Shown here: positions 58,801 through 64,000 of the stretch, in pieces
How the letters are laid out: the number at the start of each line of letters is the position of its first letter
Position numbering within the stretch: position 1 is the first letter of the stretch
Assembly: GCF_000219585.1 (NCBI RefSeq)
Contig: NC_015731.1
Coordinates: 2,294,001 to 2,358,000, forward strand
Reading direction: 5' to 3'
From: Nitrosomonas sp. Is79A3
GTDB lineage: Bacteria > Pseudomonadota > Gammaproteobacteria > Burkholderiales > Nitrosomonadaceae
DNA length: 64,000 bases
Notes under the pieces: model-generated
Database searches by the model: none
The model's input: only the letters and a program-made list of their open reading frames with translations
Told to the model about the DNA's origin: nothing
Translations under genes and position numbers: made by a program

Positions 58801-59110
58801 CGCATACAGACTTAAAAGAGCAGCGGAAGAAACTAGAAAAAGTGTTCTTAAGGAATTAGAGGCGGATTATTTGTTGCAATTATCCAGGAATGCAGCTTGG
58901 CATAAGCTAGATGAGCGTTCTGATAAGATAAAATTATTAATAGAAAAGCATCTTTATATGATAAAGCTACTGATTGCAGAAATAAAAAATCTCAAGGAAG
59001 GACCTTTCTTACCGCTATCACAACATCCGGTGGTATTGTCGTTATTAATGCCATTTAGTAGCGTTGGGGGACTTTACTTACTGGAGTATTTTTCGTTTTC
59101 TGTGTCTTGA
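55829..59110 (+). CDS. Giant multi-helix membrane protein of unknown family (intact relative of the split gene at 18.3-21.6 kb)
   Basis: A 1093-residue protein with the ribosome binding site taggagg. Layout: an N-terminal membrane helix (about 15-32), an LWEDPF motif (about 56), a long presumably extracytoplasmic domain (about 60-650) with repeated alpha/beta segments (HILAVMVSNRPY, HHIVLINELDTF, KAIGITGSDVYDKL, FFTTDLDA, RNLIVASPFGLRLHDELQ, PPFRDSYQT), then membrane helices from about 665 onward interrupted by a cytoplasmic loop, ending near PLSQHPVVLSLL. The alternating pattern recalls a type-I periplasmic-binding receptor (inference). The gene is A+T-rich. It is followed by a two-component pair. 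No function is recognised. Confidence 0.8.
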   Translation: MSEQNKSEDKSSHTTPTIAVIALLLGFFATQGTIFNPTRPAMNNTERAVTEDVRARLWEDPFQAVEQHRKQNNNEKTEIIFTDQSGRTYQDEAGSIQEICRSHLHNKTTLHSIEELGCQIYHKTDEGKSLHILAVMVSNRPYAENQEWRLRNRYALISGLSAAGYNPIDSEHIGFIDFEKACRKNKDYCDFPDYTPYEWFELDKSKSTNDIADDSAIMQKLELKSSDKKELVLVLWLNNDILAHNTNSIKILSQLKTGIKSNSKSTASINFNVIGPHDSDTLKGMYTEAHDLNKIWKNLPLIHKQEYYRFARSNIFSPFVTAEDNQLIPSKTKIVNANWIDEPPANLSQWLQSNIIRTINTNDQLVDILLCELALRGVTLYEKEKCGVKPEFVLEKPAQTTHHIVLINELDTFDSQSLLTTLLKEINPDSGQSHKEKSSRVHTFSYLRGLDGITTAGAFNNQASKIKDQGSSVNKQVSKETIEQRERPVGPSQLDYLLRLAEEIKRLDKQHAGEGGIKAIGITGSDVYDKLSILQALRNKFPDRLFFTTDLDALLTQQTEIKWARNLIVASPFGLRLHDELQRNTPPFRDSYQTALYLTTLLALYCPHTEKHCSGDNLNEAIKKLQIKPRLFEIGNNEAIDLSHTPGKGIHPELKYAGNSKITHSISYINIFGGIASLIILSYLLTPRISHKYINIIALGTLSVVSFYMAIAILLEGDLGSEPLSFTSGASSWHASGIRILAFVFACCFLKHIYDQIKENNREIIKRYKPISVKTLKEKQDTPSTSFLYIDQWGKDFMKNEPIEFSSIWSIYFTNYLSKYRKHSYLLHIYRVLISLLVYLACIFLLLYFINDSFKLNLLTFPTRGEWNQYFTPKILYLTVGIYLALIFVIVDISHSSSHFVTLLKSHNVVWPKFLLRRYSKKYALPEQIVKKKILIDIILTNTKTINSFVYYPFIILFLLILSRNHYFDNWQVTKELIMIFSFTALIASASAYRLKRAAEETRKSVLKELEADYLLQLSRNAAWHKLDERSDKIKLLIEKHLYMIKLLIAEIKNLKEGPFLPLSQHPVVLSLLMPFSSVGGLYLLEYFSFSVS

Positions 59111-59165
59111 TTATTAAGTATTCAAACTAAACTTAATCTTCAATCTTCCCTAAGGAGAGTGAAAT

Positions 59166-59204
59166 ATGAAAAAATGGCTCCAGTTGTTAAATTCCTCTAC
59201 CTGA
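59166..59204 (+). CDS. Possible 12-codon micro-ORF
   Basis: MKKWLQLLNSST follows a strong ribosome binding site (taaggagag) at ideal spacing in the 247-base gap before the response regulator gene. It could be a leader peptide or the remnant of a decayed gene. No repeated codon or attenuator hairpin was seen. The rest of the gap (59205-59357) shows no further gene. Confidence 0.25.
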   Translation: MKKWLQLLNSST

Positions 59205-59357
59205 GAACTAAGATTTCCCGGTCAGATGATACTAATCGCACTTCACATATTTTTCACATTTGTTAAGATATGATCGAATCAAGAATATCCCCGGTAAGCA
59301 AGCGGTTTCTTGTAAAAAGCTTTTCCGGGCCCACATTATGAAGTAAGGAGAATTACT

Positions 59358-59747
59358 ATGGCACCACGAATCGCACACGTCGATGATGACTCGGACATAC
59401 GGGAAGCAGTTGAGCGCATACTGTGTAAAAACGGGTATGAGGTTGATAGTTACCTGACTATGCAGGAATTTATCGACTCATTGGAAGATGAGACCAAACG
59501 GCCTGATTTGGCTATCCTTGATGTAATGGTTGAATCAATGGATTCCGGATTGACTACCTATGCACAAATCCACAAGCGTTTTCCGCAAATACAAGCCATT
59601 TTCCTGACATCTCTCGGTGATATGATCAGACCCTATTTTGAAGATGGGTCGCATGAATGGGTTTGTATTATGGAGAAACCCGTTGAACCGGTGAGCTTAT
59701 TGGCAACAATTAACGAGCGCTTGAAACATACTGGAGCAGCAGCCTAA
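59358..59747 (+). CDS. Stand-alone response regulator receiver protein
   Basis: A 129-residue CheY-like receiver: the acidic pocket HVDDDSD (residues about 8-13), the phosphoacceptor D55 in LAILDVMVE, a conserved threonine region FLTSLGD, and the lysine in MEKPVEP. There is no output domain, so it acts through protein contacts. The histidine kinase begins 21 bases downstream, and the unknown giant membrane protein precedes it. Confidence 0.92.
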   Translation: MAPRIAHVDDDSDIREAVERILCKNGYEVDSYLTMQEFIDSLEDETKRPDLAILDVMVESMDSGLTTYAQIHKRFPQIQAIFLTSLGDMIRPYFEDGSHEWVCIMEKPVEPVSLLATINERLKHTGAAA

Positions 59748-59768
59748 TTGGATCTGGATTAAACAAGC

Positions 59769-61196
59769 ATGGCAACTACTGAGTTTTCCTGGAATAAATC
59801 GAATATCCCCAATATATCGCTTGAATTAATAGGAGAAAAACTAAAACTCAGTGATGATGTTTTAATTAGCAATATCCGTTGGTTTATTACCTTTCGCTGG
59901 GTATTGATCGCCACACTGGTTTTTTTCGAGATCCTGATGCTATCAGCGTCAGATGCGCTGGCGCAATTGGGTATCAGTGAGCAGCAAAAATGGCCGATTG
60001 CTGTCATTATTGTGCTGGTTGTTGCTAATATTGCATACATCTTCGCATTAAATCATGGCAAACCCAGTAAATATAACTCGCCCTCTATTAATTTGTGGGT
60101 GCAAATCATCGTTGATCTGGTCTGTTTATCCGTTGTCGTACATTATATTGGCAGCACTACTACACCAATCTCCTTCTTCTACGTGCTGCATATCGCACTA
60201 GCCTGTATCTTTTTTTCTACCCGTGAAAGCCTGTATGTAACCATATTAGTCTGTTTAATGGATACGATCGTCATCGTTGTTGATAACTTCCTAATCACTC
60301 AAACGCCGCTCTCAACGTTGATAAACAATCATCTTCTTTCTGAAAGTTCACGCAGAGATGGTGCAATAGTATGGATGTTCTTTTTAGATGCCTTATTTCT
60401 TATCGTCTGGTATGTTGTCTCGAGGCTTTCCTTGATCGTTCGTGCTCATGAACGCCATCTATTGGATGCCTATAAACAAATCAATCAAGCACAAGTAGAA
60501 AAAGACCAATATGCATTGCTAATCACACACCAATTGAAATCCCCTCTCGATGCTATTCGTAGCAAAATAAATTTAATTAACGAAGGTTATCTGGGAGAAA
60601 CAACACCTGAAGTCAGTACGGCCCTTGTTCAGATGGATGTCCGGGCAAAAAATATGTCTGGTTTAATACTTGATTTACTCCGGTTAGAACGATTGAAAGA
60701 TACCTGTCTTGACACTGCGGTTTTCGAGTCCGTTAATATTCAAACCGCTCTGCAAAAGTGTCTTGAAAAAATAACTCCCGTTGCTAACTCCAAAAATGTT
60801 GTACTCAATTTATCTATTGAGAACTTTATCTGTAAGGTAATTCCTGATCAATTGGGGATACTTCTGGAAAATATTATTACCAATGCAATCACTTACTCTC
60901 ATGATAATGGATCCGTTGAAATTACATCGACTGTCAACCGGCTTAATCATACTGCCGAAATTACCATAACCGATCATGGGATCGGTATTGATAGCAAAGA
61001 TTTGCCGAATATATTTAATGAGTATTTTTATTCACCCAGAGCAGCTCTCCATAACAAGGCAACCAGCGGTATCGGCTTGTCTATAGTAAGAATCGCAGCA
61101 GAAAATAACAAACTAAAAATCAAAGTTGCCAGCGAGCCCGGAGCCGGAACTTCTTTCACTGTGATGTTTAACAATATCGAATTTCCTGACGAATAA
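59769..61196 (+). CDS. Membrane sensor histidine kinase
   Basis: A 475-residue kinase with about six N-terminal membrane helices (40-225) and little periplasmic loop, so the sensor is in the membrane. A short coiled coil follows, then a HisKA domain with H254 in LITHQLKSPLDAIRSK and an HATPase domain with the N box (LENIITNAITYSHDNG), G1 (DHGIGID) and G2 (SGIGLSIVRIA). It should phosphorylate the adjacent receiver protein. Confidence 0.94.
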   Translation: MATTEFSWNKSNIPNISLELIGEKLKLSDDVLISNIRWFITFRWVLIATLVFFEILMLSASDALAQLGISEQQKWPIAVIIVLVVANIAYIFALNHGKPSKYNSPSINLWVQIIVDLVCLSVVVHYIGSTTTPISFFYVLHIALACIFFSTRESLYVTILVCLMDTIVIVVDNFLITQTPLSTLINNHLLSESSRRDGAIVWMFFLDALFLIVWYVVSRLSLIVRAHERHLLDAYKQINQAQVEKDQYALLITHQLKSPLDAIRSKINLINEGYLGETTPEVSTALVQMDVRAKNMSGLILDLLRLERLKDTCLDTAVFESVNIQTALQKCLEKITPVANSKNVVLNLSIENFICKVIPDQLGILLENIITNAITYSHDNGSVEITSTVNRLNHTAEITITDHGIGIDSKDLPNIFNEYFYSPRAALHNKATSGIGLSIVRIAAENNKLKIKVASEPGAGTSFTVMFNNIEFPDE

Positions 61197-61252
61197 TAGA
61201 AACCTCAGCTTTCACTAAAATCATAGATGCGCACTTTAATCACAGTATCAAT

Positions 61253-63664
61253 TTATTCAATTGTGCTGTGGTGCCAATAGCGGCGATGTAATTTTCTCCA
61301 GCTATCGGCAAACCATCCATTATTTGCAAAACGAATTAAAATAGCACCATCCCTATCACTGCGCAGCAATTGACTTCCCGAATTGTGATAGCGCGCCACC
61401 ACGTTTTCTCGCGGATGACCGTAGCGATTTTGATAACCCATTGTGAATATCGTCAGCGATGGATTTACTTTTTGAACAAAAGCGGCGGTCGATGAAGTAT
61501 TACTGCCATGATGCGGCGCAATCAATACTGTTGCGGGAAGTTTATCACTGGCGCGAGCGAGCAATGCCTGCTCATCCTTTCCTTCAATATCGGCCGGCAG
61601 CAATACGCTGCCATGCGCTGATGTAATTTTTAACACACAACTATTGGCATTGATTTTACGTTGTGGATTTCCGTAATCTTGTTCCAATGGATGCAGCAAT
61701 TCAAAATGTACGCCATCCCATTGCCAGAATTGACCAGCCCGGCACTGTTCTTTATGGAGCGCAACTTGTTGTACTGGGTGATGGCTGCGCAGAGACGATA
61801 GTAGCATTTGAGCAGGTATCGCCTCCAATACCGACACAGCGCCGCCGCTATGATCCGAATCAGCATGTGATACGATTAGGGCATCCAGCTGTCGAATACC
61901 TTCTCCGCGTAAAAAAGGCACGATAATGCGGCCGCCGCTATCTGTTTCACCAAGGCCAGGCCCGGTATCAAATAACAAAGTATGATGCTCGGTGCGCGCC
62001 ACTACAGCCAATCCTTGACCAACATCCAGCACCGTTAACCATAATTCACCGGACTTGGGTTGGGCAGGCTGTACCAAAAACATCGGCAACAGTGCAATGA
62101 CCCCCAGCCAGCGTGCCGGGAAACCGGCAAAAAATCCCAGCCCCAAACTTCCAGGCAGCAACAACCATAAGATCCCAACGATTGCCACCGCTATTGCCCA
62201 CATCGGCGGCGCATGCTGCTGCCATACTACGTTTGACATATCGCTGAGCGAGCGCAGTAACAGCATGACAATACTTAACGCCTCATGGGCAATCGGTAAC
62301 ATAAAATCAAACAATGGTATCGTTGCCAATAAGGTTAGCGGCACCACTACCAGGCTCACCAACGGAATGGCAATGGCATTTGCAATGGGGGATACCAATG
62401 ACACCTGCTGAAACAAAGCCAGTAATAGCGGGATGAGTCCCAATGTAATGGCCCATTGAATCCGTAACCAATCATTCAACCAGTGAATTTTGCCGATCCG
62501 CCCTACCGTCACCAGCATAATAATGGCAATGGCACCAAATGATAGCCAGAAACCAGGCGCAATGCTTGCCCAAGGATCGAGCAACACCACCCAAAATAAC
62601 GCCCATGCCAGCACCCTTGTTGCAGAAGTTTGGTGCCCTCTCCATAACGCGACTGCCACCACAGCCAACATGCAGAATGCCCGCTGCGCCGGAATGGCGA
62701 AGCCGGACAGCACAGCATAACTGAAAGCCACTATCAATCCGGCCATGACAGCCGCGCGGCGTGCTGGCAAACGTAACGTTAAGTAATTATTCCAACGCCA
62801 TAACCAGAACACCGCTGCAAACACCATACTGGAGATCATGGTGATATGCAGGCCGGAAATTGCCATCAGATGATTGGTCCCCGTACGCGTAAATATTTGC
62901 CACTGATCGCGGGGAATGGCGTGCTGATCACCCGTGGCCAGCGTTTTTAATATGCCGGCATAAGCTTTATCGCCTAGACTTGCAGCAAAGCGTTGCTGGA
63001 TTTCCTCGCGAACATGCTCAATCCAATAGATTGGATGTGGAACCATGGGATGCAAACGCCGATTATCGGCCGAGGAACGCACATATCCGGATGCTCGAAC
63101 ATTACGCTCCAACGCCCATGCTTCATAATCGAAGCCATGCGGATTCATTGTGCCGTGCGGCTGTTTCAGACGCACCGTTACTTGCCAGCGCTCCCCCGCT
63201 TTGATAACCGGCAACCTCTTCTGATCTGAATCCGCCTGTTGCTCTTGATACCAGGATAACGCAATCTTTTTGGGCACAATCGCACCTTCAGTAACCACTC
63301 GCTCGATATCGAAGCGGAAACGCACACTACGATCATCGCTTTGCGGCACACTGGCCACTACGCCAATCACCTGAATATCCTTTTGTTCCCATGCTTGGGG
63401 TAATGAATCAGACAAGCGCCAATGTGCAAAAGCAGCTGCCCAGAAAAATCCAATCCCCAGGAAAATCCCCCATAACAAGACTCTATTTACTGTTCCCAGT
63501 AAGGCCAATTGATAATGCTGTATTAAGCCGATTGCAATTGTTACCCACAATAAACTGCAGGCCCAAATTAATTCGGGTAATTCAGCTTGTTGTTGCAACA
63601 AGCCAGTACCCAAAACAAAAGCAAGAATATTTAATCGGATTAGCAAATTCGCCAAACTCCTCAA
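61253..63664 (-). CDS. comEC: DNA uptake channel ComEC/Rec2
   Basis: An 803-residue protein: N-terminal membrane and OB-like domain (1-200), the Competence domain with many helices (GTNHLMAISGLHITMISSMVF, about 260-490), and a C-terminal metallo-beta-lactamase domain with HADSDHSGG and APHHGSNTS. It moves single-stranded DNA across the inner membrane during transformation. It is convergent with the histidine kinase, with 56 bases between them. Confidence 0.95.
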   Translation of the reverse strand: MRSLANLLIRLNILAFVLGTGLLQQQAELPELIWACSLLWVTIAIGLIQHYQLALLGTVNRVLLWGIFLGIGFFWAAAFAHWRLSDSLPQAWEQKDIQVIGVVASVPQSDDRSVRFRFDIERVVTEGAIVPKKIALSWYQEQQADSDQKRLPVIKAGERWQVTVRLKQPHGTMNPHGFDYEAWALERNVRASGYVRSSADNRRLHPMVPHPIYWIEHVREEIQQRFAASLGDKAYAGILKTLATGDQHAIPRDQWQIFTRTGTNHLMAISGLHITMISSMVFAAVFWLWRWNNYLTLRLPARRAAVMAGLIVAFSYAVLSGFAIPAQRAFCMLAVVAVALWRGHQTSATRVLAWALFWVVLLDPWASIAPGFWLSFGAIAIIMLVTVGRIGKIHWLNDWLRIQWAITLGLIPLLLALFQQVSLVSPIANAIAIPLVSLVVVPLTLLATIPLFDFMLPIAHEALSIVMLLLRSLSDMSNVVWQQHAPPMWAIAVAIVGILWLLLPGSLGLGFFAGFPARWLGVIALLPMFLVQPAQPKSGELWLTVLDVGQGLAVVARTEHHTLLFDTGPGLGETDSGGRIIVPFLRGEGIRQLDALIVSHADSDHSGGAVSVLEAIPAQMLLSSLRSHHPVQQVALHKEQCRAGQFWQWDGVHFELLHPLEQDYGNPQRKINANSCVLKITSAHGSVLLPADIEGKDEQALLARASDKLPATVLIAPHHGSNTSSTAAFVQKVNPSLTIFTMGYQNRYGHPRENVVARYHNSGSQLLRSDRDGAILIRFANNGWFADSWRKLHRRYWHHSTIE

Positions 63665-63756
63665 CCAAATAGTTTAATATTCGTAGTGCATAATTTTTAT
63701 GGAAAAATAGCTTTTTGGGTTCATGAAATAAGGATAAATTTAAGCTCTCTCATTCG

Positions 63757-64000
63757 ATGACGCATCAGGATAAAGTGGATATCAATCCAAATACAGAAAC
63801 AGACACATTCCCAATAGTGGGTATCGGCGCCTCTGCGGGAGGATTAAATGCATTTACCCAACTGCTCAAAGCACTTCCTATCGACACTGGCATGGCCTTT
63901 GTTCTGATCCAGCATCTTGACCCTAAACATATCAGCCTATTACCTGATCTGATAAAACGTACCACGGCAATGCCCGTGATCGAAATAAGCGATAATCTGC
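63757..64000 (+). CDS. CheB-type methylesterase domain protein, partial (C-terminus outside window)
   Basis: Reading from the ATG at 63757 the frame is open for 81 codons to the window end: MTHQDKVDINPNTETDTFPI, then VGIGASAGGLNAFTQLL with the catalytic serine of CheB, and FVLIQHLDPKH with the catalytic histidine. The absence of an N-terminal receiver suggests a CheB/CheR fusion protein of the type that often carries PAS and kinase domains, but the rest is not visible. Confidence 0.85.
   Translation, partial: MTHQDKVDINPNTETDTFPIVGIGASAGGLNAFTQLLKALPIDTGMAFVLIQHLDPKHISLLPDLIKRTTAMPVIEISDNL

Overview
The window looks like chromosomal DNA of a betaproteobacterium of the Nitrosomonas type (Nitrosomonadaceae). 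This rests on gene content and order: tamA-tamB, ndk-rlmN-pilW-rodZ-ispG-hisS-yfgM-bamB-der, and flhB-flhA-flhF-flhG-fliA-motC-motD are all arranged as in that group. Base composition is moderate, genes are tightly packed, and there are a few small dispersed palindromic elements. The species assignment is inference; no rRNA or tRNA gene was seen.

Layout. 1-4.9 kb: a partial membrane protein, a SpoIIAA-like STAS protein, a DMT exporter and a Rieske oxygenase on the minus strand, then a plus-strand lipoprotein followed by a terminator and a 118-bp palindromic element. 4.9-17.1 kb: DNA repair and replication genes (priA, uvrC, a family 5-like uracil-DNA glycosylase), pgsA, small conserved genes, and the tamA-tamB pair. 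17.0-18.1 kb: a higBA toxin-antitoxin module lying between two diverged copies of the 3' end of tamB. 18.2-21.6 kb: a very large membrane protein of unknown function, split in two frames at an A-AAA-AAC heptamer. 21.6-31.4 kb: the conserved minus-strand run der, bamB, yfgM, hisS, ispG, rodZ, pilW, rlmN, ndk. 31.5-33.6 kb: a periplasmic rhodanese, a DUF3025 protein and an EI24 membrane protein.

33.9-42.5 kb is a flagellar block: flgM-flgN on the plus strand behind a well-matched sigma-28 promoter, and flhB-flhA-flhF-flhG-fliA-motC-motD on the minus strand. FliA and its anti-sigma factor FlgM are therefore both present. 42.8-48.2 kb: a penicillin-acylase-family hydrolase and two exopolysaccharide genes (an EpsL-like outer-membrane protein and an undecaprenyl-phosphate sugar transferase). 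49.2-51.2 kb: lemA plus two TPM-domain proteins. 51.3-54.8 kb: [NiFe]-hydrogenase maturation and nickel genes (protease, hupE, hypA, hypB, short-form hypF) with no structural hydrogenase genes and no hypC, hypD or hypE in view. Then come hslO (Hsp33 with a degenerate redox switch), a second intact copy of the large unknown membrane protein (1093 aa), a stand-alone response regulator with a membrane histidine kinase, comEC, and the start of a CheB-type gene running off the end.

The least explained content is the pair of large membrane proteins (18.3-21.6 kb and 55.8-59.1 kb). They share a short N-terminal membrane anchor, a WEDPF motif, a large domain with GSDxYDKL and TTDLDA signatures that resembles a type-I periplasmic-binding fold, and a multi-helix C-terminal membrane part. 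They have no function I can name and are the best candidates for an undescribed system here.
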